Below, piece after piece: positions 8,120-19,776 of a stretch of DNA of 64,000 nt. A program made the position numbers and the translations under genes. How positions within the stretch are numbered: the first letter of the stretch is position 1; every line of letters starts with the position of its first letter. The DNA is from JADGHX01 sp963837755 (GTDB taxonomy: Bacteria > Pseudomonadota > Gammaproteobacteria > Steroidobacterales > Steroidobacteraceae): contig CAWIOP010000005.1 in the NCBI GenBank assembly GCA_963837755.1, forward strand, positions 186,001 through 250,000, read 5' to 3'. The notes under the pieces are model-generated. The model worked only from the letters and a program-made list of their open reading frames with translations. It had not been told where the DNA came from and ran no database searches.

Positions 8120-10075
8120 ATGAGCGATTCGGAACATGCTGAAAGGGCCAGGCATGCGGCTTCACGCGCAGACCTCGAACGCCTGCTCGAGCGAGCGGAA
8201 ACACAAGCCCGCATCTTCGATATCACGCTCTCTTCAATTACCGACTTCGTCTACATCTTCGATCTCGATGGGCGGTTTCGCTACGTCAACAAGGCTCTGC
8301 TGGACTTGTGGGGCCTGACGCTCGACCAGGTCGTTGGCAAGAATTTCCAGGAGCTGAAATACCCGGAGCCCCTGGCATCGCGGCTTCAGCGGCAGATTCA
8401 GCAGGTGATCGATACCGGCAAGGGCCTGTCGGACGAAGCGCCTTATACGAGCCCCACCGGAGCCAGTGGCTATTACGAGTACATCTTCAGGCCGGTGTTC
8501 GCTCCGGACGGCTCCGTCGAAGTGGTTGCGGGCTCCACGCGGGATGTCTCCGCACGGAAGCGCACCGAAGACGCCCTGCGAAGCCGCACGGCGCAGTTCG
8601 AAAGTCTGTTCAGCGACGTGCCGCTGGGCGTCTACCTGGTCGATGCCGATTTTCGCGTGCGCGAAGTCAATCCGCGCGCGCGCCCCGTGTTCGCGAACAT
8701 CCCGGACCCGATCGGCCGGGATTTCGACGAGGTGATTCACCTGCTGCGGCCGAAGCCCTATGCGGATGAAGTGGTGCGGCTGGTCCGGCGTACGCTCGAG
8801 ACGGGCGAGCCCCACATCACGCCCGAACGCATGGAGGAGCGACGCGATCTTCAAAAGACCGAGATCTACGAGTGGCAGATCCATCGAATCCCGTTGCCCG
8901 ACGGCCGCAACGGCGTGGTCTGCTATTTCCGTGAGGTCTCCTCGCAGGTGTACGCGCGGCGCGCGCTCGAGGCGGCGGATCGGCAGAAGGACGAATTCCT
9001 GGCCATGCTGGCGCACGAGCTGCGAAACCCGCTAGCGCCTATTCGCAACTCGAGCGAGCTGCTCGCGCGCAGCCTGCCGAAGGACAGCGGGGCGCAGGGG
9101 GCCATCGACGTCATCCAGCGCCAGGTTGTTTACCTGACGCGACTGGTCGATGACCTGCTCGACGTGTCACGCATCAGCCAGGGGCGCATCGAGCTCAAGC
9201 TGCAGACGCTGGAGCTCGCTACGGTAATCGCCCAGGCGGTGGAAACCGTGGCGCCGCTACTGCGCGAGAGGCGTCACAACCTCCAGATCACGAGCCACCA
9301 CCAGCCGCTCCACGTCCGAACGGCGATCCCGCGCGGCTCGTGCAGTGCGTCGCGAACATTCTGGCGAACTCGGCCAAGTACACCGACGCGGGCGGACAGA
9401 TTCAGGTGCAGGCCCGTGCCGAGGCAGCGCAGGCGGTCATCTCGATCGCCGACAACGGGGTCGGAATCTCCGATGAGCTGATGCCCCGGCTCTTCGATCT
9501 TTTCGTCCAGGGCGCTCGCACGCTCGATCGCGCGCAGGGCGGCCTTGGCATCGGCCTTGTCGGTAGTCAGGCGTCTCGTCGAAATGCATGGCGGGAGCGT
9601 CATCGCGGCAAGCGCGGGCGCCGGGGCGGGAACCACGTTCGAGATCCGCCTGCCTCGGATTGAGCAGGTTGCCGAGCCCGGAGTCCATCCGGCCCAGGGC
9701 AAAGCGCCGCCCCGTCGCGTGCTCATCGTCGACGACAACATCGACGCGGCGGACAGCCTGTCGATGATCCTGAAGCTCGACGGTCACGAGGCGCGGGCGG
9801 TCTATACGCCGCACGATGCGCTCGAGCAGGTCGCTGCATTCAGCCCCGACCTGGTGCTGCTCGACATCGGCTTGCCTGACATCGATGGCTACGAAGTCGC
9901 GCGCCGCATTCGCAAGCTGGAGGAAGGTCGCCAGCTGCGGCTGGTCGCGCTGACCGGCTACGGGCAAACCGATGATCGCCAGCGCGCCCGGGCCGCGGGA
10001 TTCGACGGGCACCTGGTGAAACCCGTCGACTTTCCGATGCTCGAGCGCATTCTGTCGGAGACGGAAAGCAACTGA
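8120..10075 (+). CDS. PAS/PAS hybrid sensor histidine kinase with receiver, frame interrupted twice
   Basis: Start ATG 8120; an in-frame GTG at 8102 is the alternative. Domains: PAS1 (FVYIFDLDGRFRYVNKA), PAS2 (GVYLVDADFRVREVNPRA), HisKA with the phospho-accepting His in FLAMLAHELRNPLAPI, HATPase with NILANSAKYTDAGG and DNGVGI, and a receiver with Asp in LLDIGLPDIDGYE and Lys in GHLVKPVDF. The frame changes near 9322 (one base missing) and near 9565 (one base extra); correcting both gives an unbroken protein of about 650 aa. No membrane span is seen, so it is a cytoplasmic sensor. The stop overlaps the transglycosylase start (TGATG). Confidence 0.87.
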
Positions 10076-10944
10076 TGGCGGGTCGAAGGGTCGCCCGGAG
10101 GGGTCGACGCAGCACGCGGACGCCGTCCCGTAGCAAGAGCAAGCGTCGCTGGAGCGTGCCCAGGTTATGGCCACGCGCGGCGACGCGCCGCCGCTGGTGG
10201 CGCTCGTTCCGGCGCATGCCGTTTCCCATGCAGGCGGTGGTGTCGGTGGTCGTCGTTGCGACCCTCGCCGTCACCGTCAACTTTCTTTACCAGGTCATTC
10301 GCAAGCCCACTGAGCTCTTCTTCCCGGTGAGCGGCACGCTCTACAAGTCGCCGGCGCGGACCTGGGACGAGTACGCGCCCATCTTTCGCCGTCATTCCAC
10401 GCCCTTGATGACGCCGGAATTCCTCGCGGCGCTTGCGCAGGTTGAAGGGTCCGGCAACCCCATCGTGCGCACGTACTGGCGCTGGTCGTGGAAGCCGGAG
10501 CCGTTCGAGATGTATCGGCCGGCCTCCAGCGCCGTCGGCATGTACCAGATTACCGATGGCACGTTTGAGGAAGCCAAGCGCTTCTGCATTCACGATCACG
10601 TCGTCGTCGAAGACGGCCCGTGGAACGACTGGGACTCGTGCTGGTTCAACGGCGCCTACTTCAGGGTGGTGCCGAGCCACGCTGTGGAGATGACCTCGGC
10701 CTATCTGGACCGCGGCGTCGCCGCTGCGTTGAAGCGTCACCGAATCCGTTCGGCCACGCTGCGCCAGAGGCAGAGCCTCGCAACGCTCATGCATCTATGC
10801 GGAGTGGGGGCGGGCAATCTGTACGCGCAGCGCAGATTTCATCTTGCGCCGGGGCAGCGTTGCGGCGATCACAGCGCGGCGTCGTATATCGCGAAGGTGG
10901 AGTTGCTGAGGCGCGTGTTCGCGCGGCTGTCCGCGGAAGGCTGA
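10075..10944 (+). CDS. Membrane-anchored lytic transglycosylase (SLT-like)
   Basis: 289 aa. A very basic N-terminus (about 45 residues, RRVARRGRRSTR) is followed by one membrane span (VVSVVVVATLAVTVNFLYQV). The periplasmic domain begins FLAALAQVEGSGNPIVRTYW, with the likely catalytic Glu in QVEGSGNP, then SSAVGMYQITDGTFEEA, which is the SLT GLMQI-like motif, and LMHLCGVGAGNLYAQR near the end. It should cleave peptidoglycan glycan strands. Its start is coupled to the hybrid kinase stop, so the two may be regulated together. Confidence 0.82.
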   Translation: MAGRRVARRGRRSTRTPSRSKSKRRWSVPRLWPRAATRRRWWRSFRRMPFPMQAVVSVVVVATLAVTVNFLYQVIRKPTELFFPVSGTLYKSPARTWDEYAPIFRRHSTPLMTPEFLAALAQVEGSGNPIVRTYWRWSWKPEPFEMYRPASSAVGMYQITDGTFEEAKRFCIHDHVVVEDGPWNDWDSCWFNGAYFRVVPSHAVEMTSAYLDRGVAAALKRHRIRSATLRQRQSLATLMHLCGVGAGNLYAQRRFHLAPGQRCGDHSAASYIAKVELLRRVFARLSAEG

Positions 10945-11086
10945 CAGCGTGGGGAGGCCCGGCGCCCGCCACCGAGCCGATTCAACCCTGACGAATCTGG
11001 AACCGCGGCGAGCTCCGGGCCAAAGAACGAGCCGATTTCTCCCACGTTCGTCACGGCGCGGCATCCGCACAAACCACATGAAGACG

Positions 11087-12169
11087 TCAGTTTCGTGTGG
11101 TCTCGGCGGTGCTGGAGTACCACTCGATGAGCGATACGCCCAAGCCCACGTAGTTGGCGCTGTGGTTGTAGTCCAGGAGACTTTCTCCATACCCACTGAA
11201 GAACTGCAGGTAGCCCTTCAGCTCGCCATGGATGGGGAATGCCCAGTTGAGCTCGACTGCGCCGTGCGACCGGTCGCCGCCTCGAAGCGAGTGCCGAACC
11301 ATTGCAGAGATCTCGTGGCCCTCCCAGTTGCGCGTGACGAGCACCTCACCGCGGCCCATGTAGTCCTCGATGTCCGGGTTGTCGTCGGTCGAGCGGTCTT
11401 CGTGCGCCCGCCACCAGGGGCGCGCAATCACCGTCCATCCGGCCCGATCGAAGCCAAACTGGCCGATCACCCGGTTCCAGCTACGTGAAAACGGCACGTC
11501 CCCGCCGTTGGAAACGTGCGTGAAGCTCACGCCCGACATGCGCCCTGTCCATCCCAGGGGCAGGTGATATCGAGTGCGGAACTGGAGCATCAGCTCCGGC
11601 TCGTAGTCGGTTTCGCGGAACGGGCGGGACAGGGTCGCGTTGAACAGTTGCCAGCGTGAGGATTGCGTGTAGCCGAACCAGAGGTCGGCGTTGGCGCCGA
11701 GCACGTCCTCCCAGAGCTTGCTCTTCAGGCTGAGCTGAAACTTGGTCTCGGTGTCCGTGAGATTGAGGGGGCTGGGCACGGAATGCCCCTCGCTCGGGCT
11801 CGACGGCAGGTTGTTGGCGCTGCTCGAGTGAAACGCGGCAAGGATGTACACGGGCTTGTGGGGCGATGCGCGGAACGTGCCCTGTTTCTGCTCGCGGCTC
11901 AGCTCCCAGCGCTGGTCGAGCAGGGAAGAGGGGCGCGGCCGCGGCACGGCCGTCACGGGCGGGTTCGGCGTCTGCTCGATGAGCTCCCCTTCCAGCACGC
12001 CGAAGAGGCGGTCGTAGCAGGTGAGGCGCTCTTGTTCCATGCGAATGGCGCGGCAGGTCTCCGGCGACTCCGGAGCCTGGGCCCATACGGCCAGGCTGAA
12101 GGTGGCGAGGGAGCTGCAGCCAAGACAGAGATATAGAGCCCGGCCAATACGTCGCACATAGATCTCCAT
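11087..12169 (-). CDS. pldA: Outer membrane phospholipase A
   Basis: 360 aa with an N-terminal signal peptide (about 30 residues). The beta-barrel domain begins about residue 100. The catalytic triad is recognisable with the same spacing as E. coli OMPLA (His-x-Ser, Asn 12 residues later): THVSNGG gives H218 and S220, and SRSWNR gives N232. The enzyme hydrolyses phospholipids in the outer leaflet of the outer membrane when asymmetry is lost. An extra N-terminal region (residues 35-80, with Cys39 and Cys51) is longer than in enterobacteria. It is transcribed convergently with the transglycosylase gene; the 142-bp gap between them holds nothing I recognise. Confidence 0.93.
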   Translation of the reverse strand: MEIYVRRIGRALYLCLGCSSLATFSLAVWAQAPESPETCRAIRMEQERLTCYDRLFGVLEGELIEQTPNPPVTAVPRPRPSSLLDQRWELSREQKQGTFRASPHKPVYILAAFHSSSANNLPSSPSEGHSVPSPLNLTDTETKFQLSLKSKLWEDVLGANADLWFGYTQSSRWQLFNATLSRPFRETDYEPELMLQFRTRYHLPLGWTGRMSGVSFTHVSNGGDVPFSRSWNRVIGQFGFDRAGWTVIARPWWRAHEDRSTDDNPDIEDYMGRGEVLVTRNWEGHEISAMVRHSLRGGDRSHGAVELNWAFPIHGELKGYLQFFSGYGESLLDYNHSANYVGLGVSLIEWYSSTAETTRN

Positions 12170-12259
12170 GCCGCGGGGAGCGCGAAGAGTCTAGGTGGCG
12201 CCGGGCGCGGTCAATAGGCTGCTGCTCGACTGGCCGGGCGCCATGCCGGCGAGCGTTCG

Positions 12260-12757
12260 CTATGCCATGAGCCCGACGATGCGCGAAACCTCTTCGGGAT
12301 CGACCATTCGGGTGCGGCGGGACATGTTGTAGACCGTGGTGAGCACGGACGACTGCTTTTCCGGCACCACTTGATCGCCGAGCAGCACGGGACTCTCGTT
12401 GCGCACGGTGCGCACGACTTCATCCATGAGTTTGTAGTTGAGCGGTGGCAGTTCAGCCTGCGCACCAAGGGGCCCCTGCCGCTCGCGTACGCCGAAGTTC
12501 GGGCCGCCCTCGGCCGCCTGATCTGCCGGCCCCATGACCAGCCACTCCACGCTCGTGGCCGTGGCTTCGCAGATCGCCCGAAGGTCGGACACATTCGGCT
12601 CGGACTGACCCCGCAGCCACTTGCGAACGGCGCCTTCCGAGCGGTCGATGGCGCGGGCCAACGAGCTCGTACTTCCGTACGAATCGAGGACCTGACGGAG
12701 ACGGCCGGGAAATCCGTCTGGAGGAGGGGGAGTGACTGATTCTCCTGTCTTGAGCAT
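12260..12757 (-). CDS. XRE-family transcriptional regulator
   Basis: 165 aa from ATG 12757. The HTH occupies about residues 16-70: FPGRLRQVLDSYGSTSSLAR, then EGAVRKWLRGQSEPNVSDL, a lambda-repressor-like HTH. The C-terminal part (LMDEVVRTVRNE...) is helical with no recognised sensor. An inverted repeat just upstream (12761-12778) is a plausible autoregulatory operator. The longer frame upstream is unlikely because it would cross that repeat. Confidence 0.8.
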   Translation of the reverse strand: MLKTGESVTPPPPDGFPGRLRQVLDSYGSTSSLARAIDRSEGAVRKWLRGQSEPNVSDLRAICEATATSVEWLVMGPADQAAEGGPNFGVRERQGPLGAQAELPPLNYKLMDEVVRTVRNESPVLLGDQVVPEKQSSVLTTVYNMSRRTRMVDPEEVSRIVGLMA

Positions 12758-12760
12758 GGC

Positions 12761-12778
12761 GTGAAATGTAATATTCAC
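12761..12778. promoter_or_regulatory. Inverted repeat upstream of the XRE gene (candidate operator)
   Basis: GTGAAATGTAATATTCAC: 5-bp perfect arms GTGAA/TTCAC around an AT-rich 8-bp centre, immediately upstream of the XRE start and inside an unusually AT-rich patch of a GC-rich region. Position and symmetry fit an operator, probably for the adjacent regulator (inference). Confidence 0.5.
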
Positions 12779-12933
12779 GACACGAAAATGCCAGAAGTGA
12801 ATGATGGAAGTCCGTAAGCTCGTACTTTTGTGACGTTTTCGACTCGCACGTGGCCCGGAGCGGCCCGTTATCACCGCGCCGGCAGCGCTCGAGGAGTGGG
12901 CGAGCGCCGGAAAGAAGTCCAGGGAGTGGCAGC

Positions 12934-13188
12934 ATGCCCAAGCATTCACCGACATTGCCGGTTCAGCGCGCCAGCGCACGTCTTCGGGAGGTGGTGGAAC
13001 GCCTTCGCGTCATGCAGTCGTCCGTAGCCGTGGCCGTTGCCGCGCTTCGGGCCCAGAGCGCCGACCTCGACGAGGATGTCGCTCGCCTGCTGATGCGAAC
13101 CGTCTCCGACCCCCTCCAGGACCAGATCGACTCTATTAAGTCCGCGTTGCGCATCCTGGCCCCGCCTGGGCTTCGGCGCCGGCGCTAG
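12934..13188 (+). CDS. Small helical hypothetical protein
   Basis: 84 aa from ATG 12934, with AGGGAG about 8 bases upstream. It is mostly helical (ASARLREVVERLRVMQSSVA, VARLLMRTVSDPLQDQIDSI) with a basic end, LRRRR. It is divergent from the XRE gene. No family recognised; it might be part of the control module of that regulator. Confidence 0.5.
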   Translation: MPKHSPTLPVQRASARLREVVERLRVMQSSVAVAVAALRAQSADLDEDVARLLMRTVSDPLQDQIDSIKSALRILAPPGLRRRR

Positions 13189-13226
13189 GGTCGTCCTGTT
13201 TGGGGCGGCTGTCCCCCTCACATCGA

Positions 13227-13281
13227 GGAAACGCGTCTCGCAACACGCCAGTGCCGCCGGCTGGGAAACGCGTCCCGCAAC
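13227..13281. repeat. 18-bp direct repeat pair upstream of tRNA-Leu
   Basis: GGAAACGCGTCTCGCAAC at 13227-13244 recurs as GGAAACGCGTCCCGCAAC at 13264-13281, one mismatch, 37 bp start to start. It lies just upstream of the tRNA-Leu promoter box. Function unknown; spacing is about 3.5 helical turns. Confidence 0.55.
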
Positions 13282-13314
13282 TCGCACTTTCCCTCGTGGG
13301 CCAGACCCTTCAGC

Positions 13315-13320
13315 TATAAT
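13315..13320 (+). promoter_or_regulatory. -10 box of tRNA-Leu
   Basis: TATAAT followed by the GC-rich discriminator CTCGCGCCCC, as expected for a stable-RNA promoter under stringent control. No convincing -35 box at 16-18 bp is seen. The tRNA begins 82 nt downstream of this box. Confidence 0.55.
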
Positions 13321-13401
13321 CTCGCGCCCCAACGCACGGCCGTAACCGCCATACGGGGCGGGGCGCCAAGAGTGCAACCAGGGTGCAGGCGCGCGGTACG
13401 T

Positions 13402-13486
13402 GCGAAAGTGGCGGAATTGGTAGACGCACCGGCCTTAGAAGCCGGCGGGGTAACCCGTGCGAGTTCGAGTCTCGCCTTTCGCACCA
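13402..13486 (+). tRNA. tRNA-Leu (anticodon UAG)
   Basis: 85-nt class II tRNA. Acceptor GCGAAAG pairs with CTTTCGC, the discriminator is A, and CCA is encoded. The D-loop region is GGAATTGGTAGACGC, the anticodon stem CCGGC/GCCGG encloses a loop with TAG, a long variable arm CGGGGTAACCCG follows, and the T-arm is GAGTTCGAGTCTC. A tRNA-Leu just upstream of tig is also seen in other gammaproteobacteria. Confidence 0.97.
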
Positions 13487-13565
13487 TGCCACGTCGGCCC
13501 GGAAGCCACGTAGGTCCCAACAGCTTACCCGCCGTGATCGGGCTTTCGAGTCGAGGATTTGAGCG

Positions 13566-14888
13566 ATGCAGGTATCACTGACCACCACCGGGGGTCTCGA
13601 ACGGCGCCTCGAAGTGGCCGTTCCGGAACAGCGTGTCACCACGGAAGTGGAGTCGCGCCTCAAGCAGCTGTCCCGCACGGCGCGCCTCAAGGGCTTTCGC
13701 CCTGGCAAGGCGCCTTACGCGGTCATCCAGAGGCAGTACGGCGAGCAGGTGCGCGGCGAGGTCGTCGGTGACCTCATTCGCAGCAGCTACGCCGAGGCCG
13801 TCACCCAGGAGAAGCTGAACCCTGCGGGCGGTCCGCACATCGAGCCGGTCTCCGTTCCGCCGGGGGGCGACCTCAAATACACGGCCACCTTCGAGGTGCT
13901 GCCGGAAGTTCGCCTGAAGCCCCTGGACGCCATCAGCATCGAGCGTCCCGCCGCCGCCGTCGCCGATTCCGACGTCGACGCCATGATCGAGAGCATGCGC
14001 AAGCAGCGCCCCGTGTTTAACGAGGTCGAGCGCGCCGCGCAGGACACAGACCGTGTCACGGTGGACTACGTCGGCACGGTCGACGGCCAGCCGGTGCCGG
14101 GCGGCGAGGGTAAGGATGTCACCTTCATCGTCGGCGCCAGGCGCGTGATGACGGAATTCGAAGAGGGCGTGAAGGGGGCGAAGGCCGGCGATAGCCGCGA
14201 CGTCGCCGTTGATTTCCCTGCCGAGCATCCCAACAACGAGCTGGCCGGCAAGAAAGCCGTGTTCAGCCTGAGTGTCAAGAAGGTCGAGGAGCAGAAGCTG
14301 CCCGAGGTCGATGACGAATTCGTCAGCGCGTTTGGCGTGCAGGAAGGCGGCGTGGATGCGCTGCGCGCCGAAGTGCGCCAGAGCATGACCCGCGAGCTGG
14401 ACGATCTCGTGCGCAACCGCGTGCGCGGCCAGGTGCTCGAAGCGCTGTACAACGAGAACAAGATCGACGTGCCGCGCGCGCTCGTCGAAGACCAGATCCA
14501 GCAGTTGCAGCTCGACATGGCTCGCCGCGCCAATATCACCGATCCGAAGCAACTTCCGCCGGCGCAGACGTTCGAAGAGTCTGCCCGCCGCAGGGTGGCC
14601 CTGGGCCTCCTGCTGGGCGAGATCGTGAAGTCCGAGAACCTGAAGGTAGATCGCGAGCGCGTGCAGGCACGCCTGACGGATGTCGCGGCCGCCTACCCGA
14701 ATCCGGATGAAGTGCGACGTGCCTACCTGCAGAATCCGGAGGCCATGCGTCAGATCGAATCCGCGGTGCTCGAGGATCAGGTGGTCGATTGGGTCGTCAG
14801 CAAGGCGAAGATCACGGACAAGCCAGCGACCTTTACCGAGCTCACCGGCTTCGGCCAGGGTGCGGATCGGGGACCAGGCCAGCAGTAG
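13566..14888 (+). CDS. tig: Trigger factor, ribosome-bound chaperone/PPIase
   Basis: 440 aa. The N-terminal ribosome-binding domain carries GFRPGKAP (signature G-F-R-x-G-K-x-P). The FKBP-type PPIase domain is about residues 155-245 (DTDRVTVDYVGTVDGQPVPG, FIVGARRVMTEFEEGVKGAK), and the rest is the C-terminal chaperone arms. It folds nascent chains at the ribosome exit tunnel. It is first in the conserved tig-clpP-clpX-lon order. The stop codon lies in the first unit of a 12-bp tandem repeat. Confidence 0.98.
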   Translation: MQVSLTTTGGLERRLEVAVPEQRVTTEVESRLKQLSRTARLKGFRPGKAPYAVIQRQYGEQVRGEVVGDLIRSSYAEAVTQEKLNPAGGPHIEPVSVPPGGDLKYTATFEVLPEVRLKPLDAISIERPAAAVADSDVDAMIESMRKQRPVFNEVERAAQDTDRVTVDYVGTVDGQPVPGGEGKDVTFIVGARRVMTEFEEGVKGAKAGDSRDVAVDFPAEHPNNELAGKKAVFSLSVKKVEEQKLPEVDDEFVSAFGVQEGGVDALRAEVRQSMTRELDDLVRNRVRGQVLEALYNENKIDVPRALVEDQIQQLQLDMARRANITDPKQLPPAQTFEESARRRVALGLLLGEIVKSENLKVDRERVQARLTDVAAAYPNPDEVRRAYLQNPEAMRQIESAVLEDQVVDWVVSKAKITDKPATFTELTGFGQGADRGPGQQ

Positions 14889-14914
14889 GCCCAGCAGTAG
14901 GCCCAGCAGTAGGC
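14877..14914 (+). repeat. 12-bp tandem repeat spanning the tig stop codon
   Basis: About three copies of AGCAGTAGGCCC. The TAG of each unit is in the same frame, so the end of Tig (..GQQ) stays the same whatever the copy number. This looks like slippage in the tig-clpP gap. Confidence 0.7.
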
Positions 14915-15005
14915 ACAGGCCGGCAGCAAGCAGAGACGATTCATCGAGCGCAGCGCCGCCGGCGGGAAATCCGGGCGGTGGCGACCCGCGCAACGAGGGC
15001 AACAC

Positions 15006-15632
15006 ATGAACGAGCGTGCATTGAACCTGGTCCCCATGGTCGTCGAGCAGACGGCGCGGGGCGAGCGGGCGTACGACATCTACTCCCGCCTGCTCAAGGA
15101 GCGGGTCGTTTTCATCGTCGGCCCGGTCGACGACTACATGGCGAACATCGTCGTGGCGCAGATGCTGTTCCTGGAGTCCGAGAACCCGGACAAGGACATC
15201 TCGCTCTACATCAACTCGCCTGGCGGCGTGGTGAGCGCAGGGCTTGCCATCTACGACACCATGCAGTTCGTGAAGCCCGACGTCAGCACCATCTGCATCG
15301 GCCAGGCGGCCAGCATGGGTGCGGTACTGCTCGCCGGTGGCAGCCATGGCAAGCGCTTCGCCCTTCCGCATTCCCGGATGATGATCCACCAGCCCCTGGG
15401 CGGCTTCCAGGGCCAGGCGGCGGACATGGAGATCCACGCCCGGGAAATGCTCTATACCCGTGACAGGCTCAACAAGATCCTGGCCAAACACACGGGCCAG
15501 AGCGTCGATACCATCAAGAAAGACACGGACCGCGACAACTTCATGGCGGCGGCGGATGCGGTCGGCTACGGCCTCATCGACAAGATTCTCGAAAGCCGGG
15601 GTGAGATCAGCGCCACGGTTTCCGGAAAATAG
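15006..15632 (+). CDS. clpP: ClpP, ATP-dependent Clp protease proteolytic subunit
   Basis: 208 aa, usual length. Catalytic triad in the expected places: Ser103 (GQAASMGAVLL), His128 (RMMIHQPLGG), Asp177 (KDTDRDNFM). It forms the double-heptamer peptidase that works with ClpX, encoded next. The short N-terminal propeptide (ALNLVPMVVEQT) is autoprocessed in the family. Confidence 0.98.
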   Translation: MNERALNLVPMVVEQTARGERAYDIYSRLLKERVVFIVGPVDDYMANIVVAQMLFLESENPDKDISLYINSPGGVVSAGLAIYDTMQFVKPDVSTICIGQAASMGAVLLAGGSHGKRFALPHSRMMIHQPLGGFQGQAADMEIHAREMLYTRDRLNKILAKHTGQSVDTIKKDTDRDNFMAAADAVGYGLIDKILESRGEISATVSGK

Positions 15633-15713
15633 TGACGCCGGTACGTACAAGTCCCAGCGGGCACAACGGCTTACGTACGCAGCGGCGCTTTGCTTGGCGC
15701 CGCCTGCGCGTGC

Positions 15714-15719
15714 TATAAA
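15714..15719 (+). promoter_or_regulatory. Possible -10 box of clpX
   Basis: TATAAA in GTGCTATAAATCTGCG, the only AT-rich box in the 151-bp clpP-clpX gap, about 65 bp upstream of the clpX start. No good -35 at normal spacing; weak support. Confidence 0.35.
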
Positions 15720-15783
15720 TCTGCGCGCACATGCCAAGGCACTGCAACTTGCTCCAGGTTGAGGTGCTTCACGAGGGCGATCG

Positions 15784-17094
15784 ATGAGTGAAGACACCCG
15801 CGGCGGCCGGCACGACGACGGCAAGCTCCTTTACTGCTCCTTCTGTGGAAAGAGCCAGCACGAGGTCCGCAAGCTCATCGCGGGCCCTTCGGTATTCGTC
15901 TGCGACGAATGCGTGGAGCTGTGCAACGACATCATCCGTGAGGAGCTGGAGGACCGCGCCGAGCGTGCGCGCGACAAGCTTCCCAAGCCCCACGAGATCA
16001 AGAAGGTTCTCGACGAGTACGTCATCGGCCAGGAGCGCGCGAAGAAAACGCTCTCGGTCGCCGTCTACAACCACTACAAGCGCTTGCAGACCCGCAGTGG
16101 CACCGGCGTCAAGTCCAAAGACGATGTCGAGATCGCCAAGAGCAACATCCTGCTGATCGGCCCCACGGGCTGCGGCAAGACGCTGCTGGCGGAAACGCTG
16201 GCGCGGCTTCTCAACGTGCCCTTCACCATCGCGGATGCCACCACGCTCACCGAAGCGGGCTACGTGGGTGAAGACGTCGAGAACATCATCCAGAAGCTCC
16301 TTCAGAAGTGCGACTACGACGTCGAGAAGGCGCAGACGGGCATCGTCTATATCGACGAGATCGACAAGATCTCGCGCAAGTCCGACAACCCGTCCATCAC
16401 CCGTGACGTGTCGGGCGAGGGCGTGCAGCAGGCGCTGCTCAAGCTCATCGAAGGCACCATCGCCTCGGTTCCGCCCCAGGGCGGCCGCAAGCATCCCCAG
16501 CAGGAATTCCTGCAGGTGGACACGGGCAACATTCTCTTCATCTGCGGCGGCGCCTTCGCCGGCCTCGAGAAGATCATTCTCAACCGCACGCAGAAGAGCG
16601 GCATCGGCTTCACTTCCGAAGTGCGCTCGCTCGATACGCGGCAGCATGGCTCCGACCTGTTCCACGACGTGGAGCCGGAAGACCTCATCAAGTTCGGCCT
16701 CATTCCCGAGTTCGTCGGCCGCCTGCCCGTCGTGGCCACGCTCGACGAGCTGGACGAAGGCGCGCTCATCTCGATCCTCACCGAGCCCAAGAACGCGTTG
16801 ACCAAGCAGTACAAGCGCCTGTTCGACATGGAAGGCGCGGAGCTCGAGTTCCGCGACGACGCGCTGCGAGCCGTGGCGACGCGGGCCATGCAGCGCCGGA
16901 CCGGCGCTCGCGGGCTGCGCACCATCCTTGAAAACGTGCTGCTCGAGACCATGTACGAGCTGCCTTCCATGCGCAACGTGAGCAAGGTCGTGATCGACGA
17001 GACGGTGATCGAAGGCTCCGCGAAGCCTTACATCGTCTACAAGTCCGATGACGAGACGCAGCCGCGGCGCGTCTCCGGCACCAATCATCACTAG
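15784..17094 (+). CDS. clpX: ClpX, ATPase subunit of the Clp protease
   Basis: 436 aa. The N-terminal zinc-binding domain has C18, C21, C40 and C43 (LLYCSFCGKS, VFVCDECVEL). AAA+ motifs: Walker A GPTGCGKT at 126-133, Walker B GIVYIDEIDKI, and IGF-type loop TQKSGIGFTSEV for docking to ClpP. It unfolds tagged substrates and feeds ClpP. Start ATG 15784 is the family start; an ATG at 15788 is out of frame. Confidence 0.98.
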   Translation: MSEDTRGGRHDDGKLLYCSFCGKSQHEVRKLIAGPSVFVCDECVELCNDIIREELEDRAERARDKLPKPHEIKKVLDEYVIGQERAKKTLSVAVYNHYKRLQTRSGTGVKSKDDVEIAKSNILLIGPTGCGKTLLAETLARLLNVPFTIADATTLTEAGYVGEDVENIIQKLLQKCDYDVEKAQTGIVYIDEIDKISRKSDNPSITRDVSGEGVQQALLKLIEGTIASVPPQGGRKHPQQEFLQVDTGNILFICGGAFAGLEKIILNRTQKSGIGFTSEVRSLDTRQHGSDLFHDVEPEDLIKFGLIPEFVGRLPVVATLDELDEGALISILTEPKNALTKQYKRLFDMEGAELEFRDDALRAVATRAMQRRTGARGLRTILENVLLETMYELPSMRNVSKVVIDETVIEGSAKPYIVYKSDDETQPRRVSGTNHH

Positions 17095-17136
17095 TCGCCT
17101 TGCCGGGCGTTCCGCCCAGCATTTAACCGTCAGTCG

Positions 17137-17161
17137 GGCCCACGTCGTTGAAACGTGGGCC
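17137..17161 (+). terminator. Hairpin after clpX, before lon
   Basis: Perfect 9-bp stem GGCCCACGT/ACGTGGGCC with loop CGTTGAA, followed by TGTAACCCTTATTT rather than a clean T-run. It is probably a weak terminator or processing hairpin of clpX. The loop contains GTTGAAA, which resembles the -35 of a sigma-32 promoter, with CCCTTATT 13 bp downstream, so the same segment could serve as a heat-shock promoter for lon. Confidence 0.5.
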
Positions 17162-17256
17162 TGTAACCCTTATTTCCCGATAGACTACGACGCACGCGTA
17201 GTCGGCTTCGGCTCGCACCTGAAGCCGTCTCTCACATGTAAAGCGAGGGCTCCAGC

Positions 17257-19703
<2,447 letters not shown>

Positions 19704-19744
19704 AGGCTCAACGCGCTGGGCGCGTCAGCTGTCGAAGGAAAAAG

Positions 19745-19776
19745 AAAACGGCCGGTGCGCAAGCATCGGCCGTTTT
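19745..19776 (+). terminator. Rho-independent terminator of lon
   Basis: Stem CGGCCGGTGC/GCATCGGCCG closed by a GCAA tetraloop, extended by AAAA/TTTT and ending in TTTTCCTTT. It lies 42 bp after the lon stop. The following 247 bp up to the RND adaptor hold no gene that I can see, only TGCGGT...ACCGCA half-symmetry at 19919-19941. Confidence 0.93.

Noticed and set aside
13310..13708. Minus-strand frame across tRNA-Leu
   Set aside because: Antisense of tRNA-Leu and tig; no family pattern.
13575..15824. 749-codon open frame on the minus strand
   Set aside because: Mirror of tig, clpP and the clpX start in GC-rich DNA; His/Leu/Val-rich composition typical of antisense frames.
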